A stretch of 64,000 nt of DNA from Elizabethkingia occulta (GCF_002023715.1 NZ_MAHX01000002.1:248001-312000), one strand, 5' to 3'; positions 34,996 to 45,117 are shown, numbered from the stretch's first letter. The notes: generated from the letters alone by a model not told the origin. Made by a program: numbers and translations.

Positions 34996-35823
34996 TTAGC
35001 TGAACTCTATAAAGATACGTTCACCAACACTAAGCCCAAGTAGGCTGGAGGCTCCGTTTATGCTGCTGCCTTTATAAATGGCAACTTCCAGAAGATCACT
35101 TTCATTGAAGATAGCAGAAACACTTCCATGGTACTGAGGTTCGTTTTCCCAGTCTTCTACAACATCGGTGTAATGGTTGTTTACTTTAGACATGACAAAG
35201 TTCCTGAACTTCAATTCAAAACTATCGTAAGATTTTAAGGTATTGTTGAAGAAATTTCTGCTGACGTTAGAAATAGCATTCCCAAAATTATCGATATACA
35301 TGATTTCCCCTACGATAATACCTTCAGTCTCATTTAGAATAGCTCTTGGGAAGGAATTTTCCTTTATTTCACCTGTCTTTTTACCAACAACTTCCGGGAT
35401 TCCGCCTTTTGCCAAATGTGCAGCAACAGGAACGAAAATATCTGTTGAGGTAAAGCTTACCTGATCATCAAAACGGCTTCCAAGTGTTATTTCATAGATA
35501 TCATCCGGATTAATGTCGAAAAACATTAAGCTTAGAAGTCCATTGTCAGCGCAAATAAAGTAATGATCATCTACTTTGGCAATAATATTCTTCCGGTCTT
35601 TATGGTAAAAAGAATCCACACTAATGATGTGTATTGTTCCTTTTGGATAATATTTGTAAGAACTTCGGATGATATAAGCTGTCTGCTGAAGGTTATATGC
35701 CTGTATCTGATGAGTAATGTCGACTATGTTTATAGTCGCCAGTTCATTGTATATACTACCCTTAATAGCAGCAACCCGGTAATCGAGTGTTCCGTAATCA
35801 GAAGTTAGTGTAATAATCGGCAT
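34996..35823 (-). CDS. SAM hydroxide adenosyltransferase (DUF62 family)
   Basis: 275 aa from the ATG at 35823 (MPIITLTSDYGTLDYRVAA). DUF62 proteins split SAM into adenosine and methionine using water, and are related to fluorinases/chlorinases. The catalytic Asp is in TSDYG, with IVDITHQIQAYNLQQTAYII and ADNGLLSL as further family blocks; the central Arg/His residues are in the PNDIYEI/VPVAAHLAKGG region. The halogenase-specific loop is not apparent. Divergent from phoH across ~110 bp. Confidence 0.88.
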   Translation of the reverse strand: MPIITLTSDYGTLDYRVAAIKGSIYNELATINIVDITHQIQAYNLQQTAYIIRSSYKYYPKGTIHIISVDSFYHKDRKNIIAKVDDHYFICADNGLLSLMFFDINPDDIYEITLGSRFDDQVSFTSTDIFVPVAAHLAKGGIPEVVGKKTGEIKENSFPRAILNETEGIIVGEIMYIDNFGNAISNVSRNFFNNTLKSYDSFELKFRNFVMSKVNNHYTDVVEDWENEPQYHGSVSAIFNESDLLEVAIYKGSSINGASSLLGLSVGERIFIEFS

Positions 35824-35899
35824 ATACTGCAAAGATAGAAAATACAGAGCAGTCCTGATAAATTAACAATTCTTTTATCTGTATTTTTTTCGGAATCGT

Positions 35900-35907
35900 T
35901 ATATTTG
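35900..35907 (+). promoter_or_regulatory. phoH -7 element
   Basis: TATATTTG overlaps the upstream TTG start of the longer frame at 35905, which shows that start to be wrong. It lies 30 bp before the ATG at 35938. Confidence 0.7.
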
Positions 35908-35937
35908 TTTAGTTACACACGTAAAAACAAGTATTGG

Positions 35938-36897
35938 ATGTATGAATTAAATTATGAACTGAAGGATATAGATACCAAGCAGTTTTATGGGGTGCAGAAT
36001 CAGTATTTCAATCTGATTAAGTCCTCATTTCCAACATTAAAAGTTACCGGAAGAGACAATTTTATCTTTGCTATGGGAAATAGTGAAGCGCTAAAAGTGC
36101 TGCAAGAAAAGCTGGACGACATTGTTTCTTTTATATCAAATAATAACAGCATCGAGCTAAAAGATGTAGAAAGCATCCTGAAAATAAAGGATGAAAATGA
36201 GAAACAACTTGTTTTTGACAGTGATATTCTACTAAAGGGCGTTGGCGGAAAAATTATCAAGGCTAAGACAACTAACCTTAAAAAGCTGGTTAAAGTTTCC
36301 GAGAAAAAGGATATGGTCTTTGCTATAGGACCTGCAGGAACAGGTAAGACCTATACAAGTGTAGCATTGGCAGTAAGAGCTCTTAGAGATAAGCAGGTTA
36401 AGCGAATTATCTTAACGCGTCCGGCAGTAGAAGCAGGTGAGAGCCTGGGCTTTCTTCCCGGAGATATGAAAGAGAAGCTTGATCCATATATGCAACCCTT
36501 ATATGATGCTTTGAGGGATATGATTCCTTTTGAAAAGCTGGAAGGTTATATCGAGAAAAAGGTAATAGAAATTGCTCCTTTGGCTTTTATGCGTGGGCGA
36601 ACACTGGATGATGCTTTTGTAATTTTGGATGAAGCACAAAATACAACACATTCTCAGATGAAGATGTTTCTTACCCGTATGGGGATGAATGCCAAATTTA
36701 TTATTACAGGAGACCCTAGCCAGATAGACTTACCAAAAAATCAACAATCCGGATTAAAAGAAGCGATGTTTATTCTTAAAAATATTGATGAAATAGGCTT
36801 TATACATCTGACTGATGAAGATGTGGTAAGACACCCGGTAGTGAGAAAAATTATTCAGGCTTATAGCAGTGAAGAAGGTAGAATGCAGGAAAAATAA
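35938..36897 (+). CDS. phoH: PhoH-family ATPase
   Basis: 319 aa from the ATG at 35938. Walker A GPAGTGKTYTSVALA (~residues 131-145), Walker B FVILDEAQNTT, and the arginine-rich TRPAVEAGESLGFLPGDMKEK block are diagnostic of PhoH (COG1702). The N-terminal ~105 residues form the KH-like extension of the longer PhoH type. A cytoplasmic RNA-associated ATPase with links to YbeY/Era in other bacteria; its exact role is unsettled. Confidence 0.92.
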   Translation: MYELNYELKDIDTKQFYGVQNQYFNLIKSSFPTLKVTGRDNFIFAMGNSEALKVLQEKLDDIVSFISNNNSIELKDVESILKIKDENEKQLVFDSDILLKGVGGKIIKAKTTNLKKLVKVSEKKDMVFAIGPAGTGKTYTSVALAVRALRDKQVKRIILTRPAVEAGESLGFLPGDMKEKLDPYMQPLYDALRDMIPFEKLEGYIEKKVIEIAPLAFMRGRTLDDAFVILDEAQNTTHSQMKMFLTRMGMNAKFIITGDPSQIDLPKNQQSGLKEAMFILKNIDEIGFIHLTDEDVVRHPVVRKIIQAYSSEEGRMQEK

Positions 36898-36959
36898 AAT
36901 TTTAACATATTTTAGCATAGTATTTGTAATTGATAACCTACAGTTATAAAATTAATATT

Positions 36960-37436
36960 ATGAAAAAATCATTATTGTTAGGTGCTTTTGCACTGTTAGG
37001 GTTTGCTGCAAGTGCACAAACTACCGGACAATTGAAAATTGGAGCTAATATTGGTATCCCTGTTGGTGACGTATCCAATGTATCAAGTTTTACTATGGGA
37101 TTGGACGCGGCTTATCAGTGGAGACTGGCAGAGAATTTTGACTTAGGTATTGCAACGGGTTATCAGCATTTTTTTGGTAAGAGTGGTTGGTCTGATGGTG
37201 GATTTATTCCATTAGCAGCATCTGCACAATATTCTATTGATCCGAAGTTTTTTATCGGAGCAGATCTTGGTTATGGATTTCTTACAGGTAAGGGATCATC
37301 AGGTGGAGGATTTTATTACCAGCCAAAAGTTGGTTATCAGCAATCTGATTGGGAATTATATTTAGGATACAAGGGAGTATCTGATAATGGAAGTATCAGT
37401 TCTGTTAACCTTGGATTTAACTTTAAATTTAGATAA
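36960..37436 (+). CDS. Small outer-membrane beta-barrel protein, paralog 1
   Basis: 158 aa from the ATG at 36960; the longer frame from 36930 adds an unlikely MITYSYKINI ahead of the signal peptide. Signal peptide MKKSLLLGAFALLGFAASAQ, then alternating amphipathic strands with aromatic girdles (LDAAYQWRLAENFDLGIATGY; FIPLAASAQYSIDPKFFIG) ending LGFNFKFR, with the C-terminal aromatic typical of barrels. It resembles the OMP_b-brl family (PF13505). Ligand or role unknown. Confidence 0.87.
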   Translation: MKKSLLLGAFALLGFAASAQTTGQLKIGANIGIPVGDVSNVSSFTMGLDAAYQWRLAENFDLGIATGYQHFFGKSGWSDGGFIPLAASAQYSIDPKFFIGADLGYGFLTGKGSSGGGFYYQPKVGYQQSDWELYLGYKGVSDNGSISSVNLGFNFKFR

Positions 37437-37457
37437 GTAAAATCACTTACTATAAAT

Positions 37458-37490
37458 AAAACCTTCGTTGAAAAACGAAGGTTTTTTGTT
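37458..37490 (+). terminator. Terminator after paralog 1
   Basis: 12-bp stem AAAACCTTCGTT / AACGAAGGTTTT, loop of 4, then T6. Confidence 0.9.
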
Positions 37491-37550
37491 TTATATCATA
37501 GCACACAATGATAACAAAATATTAAGATATTTTAACTTATAAAATATTTT

Positions 37551-37560
37551 TATATCTTCG
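37551..37560 (+). promoter_or_regulatory. Promoter block of paralog 2, shared with paralog 3
   Basis: TATATCTTCG (with a TATCTTCG -7-like element) followed by GCGGTGAAATAA. The same block recurs at 38211-38220 ahead of paralog 3, so the promoter was duplicated with the gene. Confidence 0.6.
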
Positions 37561-37587
37561 TGCGGTGAAATAAAATTTTAAACTATT

Positions 37588-38091
37588 ATGAAAAAAACAT
37601 TATTGCTGGGTGCTTTTGCACTATTAGGATTTGCTGCAAGTGCACAAACTACTGGACAATTCAAAATTGGAGCTAACGTAGGTATCCCTGTTGGTGACGC
37701 TTCGGATGTTTCTAATTTTACTTTAGGACTAGATGCAGCTTACCAATGGAGAGTAGCTGAAAATTTTGATTTAGGTATTGCAACCGGATATCATCATTTT
37801 TTTGGGAAAAATATTAGCATTATGGGATATGATGTAAAAGTAAAAGACTTTGGATTCATTCCAGTTGCAGCATCTGCACAATATTCTATTGACCCTAAAT
37901 TTTTTATTGGTGCAGATCTAGGATATGGGATTTCTACTAATTCTGATGTTACTAAAGGAGGATTTTATTATCAGCCAAAAATTGGTTATCAGCAGCCAAA
38001 CTGGGAGCTTTATTTAGGTTATAAAGGTATTTCTGTTGATGGTGGAAATATTGGATCCGTAAATTTAGGATTTAACTTTAAACTGAAGTAA
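37588..38091 (+). CDS. Small outer-membrane beta-barrel protein, paralog 2
   Basis: 167 aa. Signal peptide MKKTLLLGAFALLGFAASAQ differs from paralog 1 by one residue. The body is the closest match to paralog 1 (e.g. FKIGANVGIPVGDASDVSNF against LKIGANIGIPVGDVSNVSSF), with about nine residues added around the GYHHFFGKNISIMGYDVKVKDFG loop. So the two are recent duplicates differing mainly in one surface loop. Ends LGFNFKLK. Confidence 0.87.
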   Translation: MKKTLLLGAFALLGFAASAQTTGQFKIGANVGIPVGDASDVSNFTLGLDAAYQWRVAENFDLGIATGYHHFFGKNISIMGYDVKVKDFGFIPVAASAQYSIDPKFFIGADLGYGISTNSDVTKGGFYYQPKIGYQQPNWELYLGYKGISVDGGNIGSVNLGFNFKLK

Positions 38092-38114
38092 ATTACATTT
38101 TAATATAGATATTC

Positions 38115-38148
38115 ACCCTCCGCTGAAAAGCGGAGGGTTTTTGTTTTT
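38115..38148 (+). terminator. Terminator after paralog 2
   Basis: 10-bp stem ACCCTCCGCT / AGCGGAGGGT, loop of 4, then TTTTGTTTTT. Confidence 0.9.
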
Positions 38149-38210
38149 AGTAAAGAAGGATTCTAAATTATAAAGTATCACAAAAGGATTAATTATATTT
38201 TATATCTTCG

Positions 38211-38220
38211 CGCGGTGAAA
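38211..38220 (+). promoter_or_regulatory. Promoter block of paralog 3
   Basis: TATATCTTCG, then GCGGTGAAATAA, 18 bp before the GTG start. Confidence 0.6.
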
Positions 38221-38237
38221 TAATAATTTAAACAATT

Positions 38238-38756
38238 GTGAAGAAAAATTTATTTATTGGTGTATTTGCATTATTAGGATTTGCAGCAAATGCACAAACT
38301 AAAGGGAATTTTAAATTAGGTACTCATATAGGAGTTCCAACTGGCAATTTAGCAGATGTAGCGAGTTTTAATGTTGGTATTGATATGGCTTACTTGTTTA
38401 ATATTGATACAAACTTTAAAGCTGGATTTACCACAGGATATTCCCATTATTTTGTCAAAGATTATACAATAGAGTATTCTGGAGGAAAATTTACACTTCA
38501 ACCAGAAGATATAGCAATTATCCCTGTAGCAGCAACAGCAAAGTATAATTTCGAACCTAACTTTTTTATTGGTGCGGACTTAGGGTATGCATTTTTTGTA
38601 GTTGGAGGTGAAGGTACAACAGGTGCTTTTTACTTTCAACCTAGATTAGGATATCAATTGAAAAATAATGAACTCTATATCTCTTATAAGGGAATGAGCA
38701 AAGAAGGAACTACAATTGGTTCTGTAAACCTTGGATACGCCTATACATTTAAATAA
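38238..38756 (+). CDS. Small outer-membrane beta-barrel protein, paralog 3 (GTG start)
   Basis: 172 aa beginning with GTG at 38238, aligned to the ATG of the paralogs; the signal peptide (KNLFIGVFALLGFAANAQ) aligns without gaps, so GTG is the start. The body is more diverged (LGTHIGVPTGNLADVASFNVG; YFVKDYTIEYSGGKF loop) but keeps the strand pattern and the terminal NLGYAYTFK. It lies 15 bp before paralog 4, so they share a transcript. Confidence 0.86.
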   Translation: MKKNLFIGVFALLGFAANAQTKGNFKLGTHIGVPTGNLADVASFNVGIDMAYLFNIDTNFKAGFTTGYSHYFVKDYTIEYSGGKFTLQPEDIAIIPVAATAKYNFEPNFFIGADLGYAFFVVGGEGTTGAFYFQPRLGYQLKNNELYISYKGMSKEGTTIGSVNLGYAYTFK

Positions 38757-38771
38757 AATTAATACTATAAT

Positions 38772-39362
38772 ATGAAGAAAAATTTATTAATTGGTGCATT
38801 TGCATTATTAGGATTTGCTGCAAGTGCACAAACAGAAAAAGGAAGTTGGGTTGTAGGGGGATCTACTACTTTAGGATTCAACAATGTAACAACTAAATTT
38901 AAAGGCAATAACGTTTCTATGGATGGCCCGAAGGTTAATTCATTTACAATTACACCTTCTGCTGGTTATTTTGTAATTGATAAGCTATCTGTTGGTTTAG
39001 ATTTAGGCTTTACAAGTACGACTACAAAATATGATGATGCTAAGAGTACAAATAACACATTTGCTATCTTACCTACTGCCACCTATTACTTTACAGATAA
39101 CACTGTAATCAAGCCTTATTTAGGTGCGGGTATTGGTTATTCTTCTATAACTGAAAAGGAAGAATACAGAGGAAGAACAAATGAAACCACATTTGATGGT
39201 TTTGCATGGAAAGTAAAAGGAGGTTTTGTATATTTCTTTACACCAAGTATTGCAGCTGATTTAGGATTATCTTATTCTCAGTTTTCAAGTAAGAACAGTG
39301 GTGTTACAACAAATGTAAATTCCTTTGGAGTAGGAGTTGGTTTATCTGTATTCTTTAAATAG
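38772..39362 (+). CDS. Outer-membrane beta-barrel protein, paralog 4
   Basis: 196 aa. It shares the near-identical signal peptide MKKNLLIGAFALLGFAASAQ, but the mature barrel is a different subtype: GSWVVGGSTTLGFNNVTTKF, then FAILPTATYYFTDNTVIKPYLGAGIGYSS (in parts) and a terminal VGVGLSVFFK. This OmpA-barrel-like pattern is common in Bacteroidetes. The match in the leader but not the body suggests recombination or shared descent of the 5' end only. Confidence 0.86.
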   Translation: MKKNLLIGAFALLGFAASAQTEKGSWVVGGSTTLGFNNVTTKFKGNNVSMDGPKVNSFTITPSAGYFVIDKLSVGLDLGFTSTTTKYDDAKSTNNTFAILPTATYYFTDNTVIKPYLGAGIGYSSITEKEEYRGRTNETTFDGFAWKVKGGFVYFFTPSIAADLGLSYSQFSSKNSGVTTNVNSFGVGVGLSVFFK

Positions 39363-39383
39363 GAAATATATTACAACAAATAT

Positions 39384-39415
39384 ATAAAAGCCTGCATTGC
39401 AGGCTTTTATATTTA
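39384..39415. terminator. Bidirectional terminator between paralog 4 and uvrA
   Basis: Stem ATAAAAGCCTGCA / TGCAGGCTTTTAT, A/T tracts on both sides, serving two convergent genes. Confidence 0.88.
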
Positions 39416-42205
39416 TTTTAGTTTCTCCTCTATAAACCTTGCGGTATGTGAGGTTTTGTTTTTTATCAGTTCTTCAGGAGTTCCTGCAAATACAATTTCA
39501 CCACCATATTTACCTGCTTCCGGACCTATATCGATAATATAGTCTGCACATTTAATAATATCCGGCTGATGCTCAATAACAATAACAGAATGACCAAGAT
39601 TAACCAATGCCTGTAATGAAATCATTAACTTGTTGATATCATGGAAATGAAGACCCGTAGAAGGCTCATCGAATATAAATAAAGTCTTGTCGTGACTTGT
39701 GCCTTTTACAAGGAAAGATGCCAGTTTTACCCTTTGCGCTTCACCTCCGGAAAGAGTAGAAGAGGACTGGCCTAATTGAAGGTAGCCTAATCCTACATCC
39801 TGAAGCGGTTTTAGTTTCTGAACAATTTTATCCTGATGATTGTCTCTAAAGAAATCCAAAGCTTCGTTTACCGTAAGATTAAGGATGTCTGAGATATTCT
39901 TTTCGTCGAATTTTACATCCAGAATTTCATCTTTAAAACGGGTGCCATGGCAGGTTTCACATTGTAGTTCAATATCTGCCATAAACTGCATGGAAACGGT
40001 AATTACACCTTCACCTTTACATTCGTCACAACGGCCACCATCTACATTGAAAGAGAAATGTTTCGCTTTCAGTCCCATATGCTTGGACATTTTTTGCTTA
40101 GCAAAAAGATCACGTATATCATCGTAAGCTTTCAGATAAGTCACGGGGTTGGAGCGGGATGATTTTCCGATTGGGTTCTGATCAATCATTTCGATATTCT
40201 GAATCAGCTTTTTCGGGAATGTTATCGAATCAAAATCCGCTTTTTTACCTCCTAATTCAAGTTCTATCTGAACAGCTTGTGCCAGAACATCTTTCATTAA
40301 TGTAGATTTTCCACTTCCTGAAACACCTGTTACTACAACTAAGCTTTCTAATGGGATATCTACATCAACATTTTTAAGATTGTTTTCTCTGGCTCCTTTT
40401 ATATGGATAAATTCCTTTGGTTTTCTTCTGTGCTTTGGCACAGCGATTTCTTCAACACCGTTTAGGTAATCAGAAGTTAGTGTATTGGCTTTTTTTATTT
40501 CCTCAAAGTCACCACTAAATACTACTTCACCACCTAAATAACCTGCTTCCGGACCTATATCTATAATATGATCTGCAGCACGCATTACGTCTTCATCATG
40601 TTCTACCACAATAACGGTATTCCCTAAATCACGGAGATTTTTTAATACTTCTATAAGATTTTCGGTATCGCGGGAGTGAAGTCCGATACTAGGCTCATCC
40701 AGAATATAAATAGACCCGACTAAACTGCTTCCTAAAGAGGTTGCCAGATTAATACGCTGACTTTCCCCACCGGACAGAGTATTCGAATTACGGTTAAGGG
40801 TAAGATAACCTAAACCTACTTTTACTAAAAATTCTAAACGCGAAACAATTTCGTATACCAATCTTTTGGCAATAGCGGCATCAAGCTCGTTTAGATTCAG
40901 GCTTTGAATAAGTGGTAATAATTCGTCTAATGGTAATTCAACCATAGACTGGATATTATGACCATCAATTTTTACCCAGGAGCTTTCTTCTCTTAAGCGT
41001 AATCCTTCACATGTCGGACATGTTGTTTTTCCTCTGTAGCGGGAAAGCATTACACGGTACTGGATTTTGTAAAGATTTTCTTCAAGCATTTTGAAGAAAT
41101 TGTCTACACCAGGGAAATTTGCCGATTTATCACCGCGCCATAAAAACTGACGCTGCTCTTTGGTAAGCTGAAAATACGGTTTGTGTATTGGGAAATCCTT
41201 GGCTACCTTTTTTATAAAAGCAGCTTTCCATTCTTTCATGGTTTCACCACGCCAAGGTGCCACTGCATCTTCATAAACCGAAAGGTTTTTATTAGGAACC
41301 ACAAGGTCTTCATCTATACCTATTATCTTTCCATAACCTTCACAGGTAGGGCATGCGCCATAAGGATTGTTAAAGCTGAAAAAATGAATGTTGGGTTCAT
41401 TAAAAACAATATCGTCCAGTTCGAATTTATTCGAAAATTCTCTGATTTTTCCGTTGTCGGCATTTTTGATAGAACAATAGCCTTTACCTTCATAAAAAGC
41501 CATCTGTATAGAGTCTGCCAAACGCTGCAGGAAAGTTTCATCATCTTCATATTTAAAGCGGTCGATAACCAGAAATATCTCAGTTCCTGCTTCAGGTACA
41601 AATCCAAAGCTTTCCAAATCCTCAATGCTGGCAACATTTCCGCCGATTTCGAGTCTTGTAAAACCTTGTAATTTTAGAGTCTTAAGCTGTTCTGCAAAAT
41701 TTTCGGATTCATAATGCCATGGTGCACGTAAAATAAGTGTAGGTGCTTTTTTCTGAGCTTTAACAAAGTCAATAACATCGGTAACGCTGTCTTTTCTTAC
41801 TTCTTCTCCGGATACAGGAGAGTAGGTGCGCCCAACTCGAGCGAATAATAATTTAAGATAATCATATATCTCTGTAGTTGTTCCTACTGTAGAACGCGGG
41901 TTTGAGGAGATTACCTTTTGCTGAATAGCGATTGAAGGAGCAAGCCCTTTAATATCATCTATCTTTGGTTTTTCCAGCTTTCCGAGAAACTGTCGGGCAT
42001 AGGAACTTAAGCTTTCTACATAACGTCTTTGGCCTTCAGCATAAATAGTGTCGAAGGCTAAGGAAGATTTACCACTACCGGAAACTCCCGTGATAACGGT
42101 AAGCTTATTTTTCGGGATGGAAACATCAATATGTTTTAGATTATTGAGATGGGCGTTTTTAACAAAAATCTCTTTTTTAATATCTATATTGTCCTGGTGT
42201 GCCAT
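39413..42205 (-). CDS. uvrA: Excinuclease ABC subunit A
   Basis: 930 aa. Two ABC ATPase modules: Walker [16 protein letters not shown] (~40) and [15 protein letters not shown] (~635), with ABC signatures [14 protein letters not shown] and [14 protein letters not shown]. Zinc-binding modules: [16 protein letters not shown], and CDECKGEG...CETCHGTR. It recognises bulky DNA lesions and loads UvrB in nucleotide excision repair. The length matches the family (~940). No uvrB adjacent. Confidence 0.97.
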   Translation of the reverse strand: MAHQDNIDIKKEIFVKNAHLNNLKHIDVSIPKNKLTVITGVSGSGKSSLAFDTIYAEGQRRYVESLSSYARQFLGKLEKPKIDDIKGLAPSIAIQQKVISSNPRSTVGTTTEIYDYLKLLFARVGRTYSPVSGEEVRKDSVTDVIDFVKAQKKAPTLILRAPWHYESENFAEQLKTLKLQGFTRLEIGGNVASIEDLESFGFVPEAGTEIFLVIDRFKYEDDETFLQRLADSIQMAFYEGKGYCSIKNADNGKIREFSNKFELDDIVFNEPNIHFFSFNNPYGACPTCEGYGKIIGIDEDLVVPNKNLSVYEDAVAPWRGETMKEWKAAFIKKVAKDFPIHKPYFQLTKEQRQFLWRGDKSANFPGVDNFFKMLEENLYKIQYRVMLSRYRGKTTCPTCEGLRLREESSWVKIDGHNIQSMVELPLDELLPLIQSLNLNELDAAIAKRLVYEIVSRLEFLVKVGLGYLTLNRNSNTLSGGESQRINLATSLGSSLVGSIYILDEPSIGLHSRDTENLIEVLKNLRDLGNTVIVVEHDEDVMRAADHIIDIGPEAGYLGGEVVFSGDFEEIKKANTLTSDYLNGVEEIAVPKHRRKPKEFIHIKGARENNLKNVDVDIPLESLVVVTGVSGSGKSTLMKDVLAQAVQIELELGGKKADFDSITFPKKLIQNIEMIDQNPIGKSSRSNPVTYLKAYDDIRDLFAKQKMSKHMGLKAKHFSFNVDGGRCDECKGEGVITVSMQFMADIELQCETCHGTRFKDEILDVKFDEKNISDILNLTVNEALDFFRDNHQDKIVQKLKPLQDVGLGYLQLGQSSSTLSGGEAQRVKLASFLVKGTSHDKTLFIFDEPSTGLHFHDINKLMISLQALVNLGHSVIVIEHQPDIIKCADYIIDIGPEAGKYGGEIVFAGTPEELIKNKTSHTARFIEEKLK

Positions 42206-42221
42206 AATAATTATAAGGATG

Positions 42222-42229
42222 CAAAATTA
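42222..42229 (-). promoter_or_regulatory. uvrA -7 element
   Basis: TAATTTTG on the minus strand, 16 bp before the uvrA start. No SOS-box-like palindrome was seen around it. Confidence 0.6.
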
Positions 42230-42440
42230 CAAAAATTAAAGCCTAATACGAAGTAGATATTGGAATTGTAAATCATAAAAGATGCTAAATTATATGATGA
42301 AGGGATATCCTATATAAAACGAGAAGTTTTATACAAGTAAGTGGGGTAAAAAGTAGATAAACCAATGACAATCTATTAAAAACTAACCGGACTAGCACTT
42401 ATCATAAAATCCGGATCCGCATATTTAGATGAGAGTCTAG

Positions 42441-42448
42441 TACATTTG
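42441..42448 (+). promoter_or_regulatory. -7 element of the TonB-dependent receptor gene
   Basis: TACATTTG, 23 bp before the ATG at 42472. Confidence 0.6.
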
Positions 42449-42471
42449 CCGACTTAAAAATTACTGTTACA

Positions 42472-44274
42472 ATGAAGAAACTATTACTAAGTGCTATTGT
42501 GTTGATTCCTACTGCCGGTATTATGGCTCAGGAAAAAGCGATTTATGAGGTAGTGATAGACGGAAAGTTCTTGTCGCTTCCGTATAAAAAAGTAAGTGAA
42601 AATATTGAGATTATCACCAAAGAACAGATCGAGAAAGCTCCTGCGCAATCTATTGAGGATTTGTTAGCTTACTATACAGGGGTAGATGTTAGAAGACGAG
42701 GAATGGCAGATACTCAGGCAGATGTTAGTATAAGAGGTAGTTCTTTTGAGCAAGTGCTTATGCTGGTTAATGGTATCCGGATGAGTGATGCCCAAACGGG
42801 GCATAATATGATGAATGTACCGTTTAGCTTAGCATCTGTTGAAAGAATAGAAATTATAAAAGGACCTACAGCCCGTAGATTTGGACAAAATGCCTATGCC
42901 GGGGTTATTAATATTATTACAAAAGCTTCCGGTAAGGATGAGTACAGAGTTTCTGCAACAGGAGGTGATTATAAAACATGGTCACTAGGAGCTGCAGCTG
43001 ATTTCGGTAATGAGAAGTTTGGGAACTTTCTGCAGGTGAACAATACTGAATCTGCAGGGTATCGTTATAATACCGATTATAAAATTAAAAATTTCTGGTA
43101 TCAGAACCAGATGAAAATAAAAGACGGAAGCATTAAATTTCAGGCTGGTTTTGTAGAAAAAAAGTTTGGAGCCAATGGCTTTTATTCGTCTCCGGCTGCT
43201 AAAGATCAGTATGAAGAAACGCAAACATCACTGGTAAGTGCAATCTATAATCAGAAATTCGGAAATTGGGGTGTAAACGCCAATTTATACTGGCGTAGAG
43301 CACAGGATATGTATCTTTTTGTAAGAAATAAACCTGAGATCTACCGCAATATGCATATTGGTAATAACTATGGCGGGGAACTAAATTTAAGTTATAAATC
43401 TTCTCTTGGGGTTACAGGTATTGGTGCGGAAATGCATCAGGAAGATCTAAGAAGTAATAATCTGGGCGCTCGGGGACGTTTTGTTACTCAGGTGCTGGCG
43501 GAACATCATTTTTCTTTTATCAATAACAGATTGAGTATAATTCCGGGAGCAAGCTGGGTAAATTATACAGGTACAGGGAACTTCTTTTATCCCGGGGTAG
43601 ATGTAGGTTTTGATATAGATAAACAAAACAAGGTATATGGTAATGTTGCAAAAGTACACCGGGTACCAACCTATACTGATTTGTTCTATCAAAGTAAAAC
43701 AGAACAGGGAAATGCTGATCTGAAACCTGAAAATGCTCTTTCCTATGAAATTGGTTACCGTTTTAACAGACAAAAGTTTTTATTCAAGACGAGTGTATTT
43801 GGTAGGGATTCTAAGAATGCAATTGACTGGACGAGAGCAGATGCAAAGAGTATCTGGATGGCGGAGAATATCTCTGATGTAAAAACCAAAGGATTGGAAG
43901 TAGAAGCTTCGCAGGGTTTCAATAGTATTGTGAAAAACATATCTATAGGCTATACTTATCTTGATAGCAAAGCTAAAAACAATGATAAGGGTGAAAATTC
44001 GCGTTATGCTTTGGAGAATCTGAAGCACCAGTTTAATGCAAAACTGACACTGGGATACTGGAAGTTTACAAACGAACTTGTGTATCAGTACAACCAGCGT
44101 GTAACATTAGGCAGTTATAATCTGTTGGATGAGAAGCTTACATTTAGTACCAAAGATGTAGATGTTTTCTTATTAATCAACAATATTACCAATGCAAAAT
44201 ATACCGGTGCAAGCCTTGTACCAATGCCGGGAAGATGGTTTCAGCTAGGCTTTAATTTTAAAGGCAAATTCTAG
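42472..44274 (+). CDS. TonB-dependent outer-membrane receptor (BtuB-like layout)
   Basis: 600 aa with a signal peptide (LLLSAIVLIPTAGIMAQ). Plug domain ~40-160 (EDLLAYYTGVDVRRRG; VSIRGSSFEQVLMLVNGIRMSD; VERIEIIKGPTARRFGQNAYAGVINIITK in parts), then a barrel ending MPGRWFQLGFNFKGKF. The plug and compact size resemble BtuB/CirA types, without the N-terminal carboxypeptidase-like domain of SusC proteins. Substrate unknown; no SusD partner. Followed 101 bp later by a DUF2490 protein, a frequent neighbour of such receptors. Confidence 0.93.
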   Translation: MKKLLLSAIVLIPTAGIMAQEKAIYEVVIDGKFLSLPYKKVSENIEIITKEQIEKAPAQSIEDLLAYYTGVDVRRRGMADTQADVSIRGSSFEQVLMLVNGIRMSDAQTGHNMMNVPFSLASVERIEIIKGPTARRFGQNAYAGVINIITKASGKDEYRVSATGGDYKTWSLGAAADFGNEKFGNFLQVNNTESAGYRYNTDYKIKNFWYQNQMKIKDGSIKFQAGFVEKKFGANGFYSSPAAKDQYEETQTSLVSAIYNQKFGNWGVNANLYWRRAQDMYLFVRNKPEIYRNMHIGNNYGGELNLSYKSSLGVTGIGAEMHQEDLRSNNLGARGRFVTQVLAEHHFSFINNRLSIIPGASWVNYTGTGNFFYPGVDVGFDIDKQNKVYGNVAKVHRVPTYTDLFYQSKTEQGNADLKPENALSYEIGYRFNRQKFLFKTSVFGRDSKNAIDWTRADAKSIWMAENISDVKTKGLEVEASQGFNSIVKNISIGYTYLDSKAKNNDKGENSRYALENLKHQFNAKLTLGYWKFTNELVYQYNQRVTLGSYNLLDEKLTFSTKDVDVFLLINNITNAKYTGASLVPMPGRWFQLGFNFKGKF

Positions 44275-44375
44275 GTTCTTTTTATTACTTTTGCCGAATG
44301 GAATATTTCATGTACAGAGTGTTCCGTTTGATAAAATAAATTAGAGTAAAAAGGTCATTAATTCCGGTTATACGA

Positions 44376-45095
44376 ATGAAAAAACATTTTGTTTTTGTGC
44401 TGCTTATTTTGGCGGTTATAGGGAAAGCTCAGAATAAAGAGCATATTTCTTCTTTCAATATGTTATCAATTACTTATAAGTTTTCAAAAAAATGGATGGC
44501 TTATACGGAATTTCAGACCAGATCAATTGAGGATTATACCAATATCGATTATTACGAAACTAAAGGTGGTGTAGGTTATAATATCAACCGCGATAATCAG
44601 GCTTTTGTCGGAATAGGACGTTACGGAACTTATAAAGAGCAAAAGATTTCTCAGGAGGAACTAAGGTTATGGTTACAGTATACTTATAGTCATAATATCG
44701 GTCGTGTAAATATTGACCACCGGGGACGTGCTGAACAGCGGTTTTTCCACATGTCTCAAACCGGAGAAAATACAACTGATAACAGATTCAGGTATCGTCT
44801 GAGTGCTACTATGCCGATTAACAATCCAAAGATGCAGGCCAATACTTTTTTTGTTAACGCATTTGAAGAATTATTTGTTGGTCCGAAATCTGATTTTCTG
44901 AAAAGAAACAGATTGTTTACAGGATTTGGATATAAATTCAATAAATCGGTGAGTACTTCAATGGGGTATATGTGGCAGAGAGAATTTTCACCTAACGGAA
45001 ACAAAAATCTACATTTTCTTTACATGGCGCTTAATTTCACTATTGATCACAGCGATGATGATCATGCCAGAGTAATCATTCCTGTAGCGGATTAG
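44376..45095 (+). CDS. DUF2490 outer-membrane protein
   Basis: 239 aa. Short signal peptide (FVFVLLILAVIGKAQ), then beta-strand-rich sequence (WMAYTEFQTRSIED; ELRLWLQYTYSHNIGRVNIDHRGRAEQRFF in parts; NRFRYRLSATMPI), typical of DUF2490 barrels. Probably outer membrane. Function unknown; placed behind the TonB receptor and before a strong terminator. Confidence 0.87.
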   Translation: MKKHFVFVLLILAVIGKAQNKEHISSFNMLSITYKFSKKWMAYTEFQTRSIEDYTNIDYYETKGGVGYNINRDNQAFVGIGRYGTYKEQKISQEELRLWLQYTYSHNIGRVNIDHRGRAEQRFFHMSQTGENTTDNRFRYRLSATMPINNPKMQANTFFVNAFEELFVGPKSDFLKRNRLFTGFGYKFNKSVSTSMGYMWQREFSPNGNKNLHFLYMALNFTIDHSDDDHARVIIPVAD

Positions 45096-45117
45096 AGAAT
45101 GTGCAAAAAAATACAAT

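Noticed and set aside
35905-35937. N-terminal extension of phoH from a TTG
   Set aside because: The TTG is inside the TATATTTG promoter element.
36930-36959. Ten-residue extension of the first barrel paralog
   Set aside because: The signal peptide and the alignment with the other paralogs start at 36960.
42206-42471. Cobalamin riboswitch ahead of the BtuB-like receptor
   Set aside because: No B12-box-like sequence was seen, only an ordinary promoter element near the gene. The substrate remains unknown.
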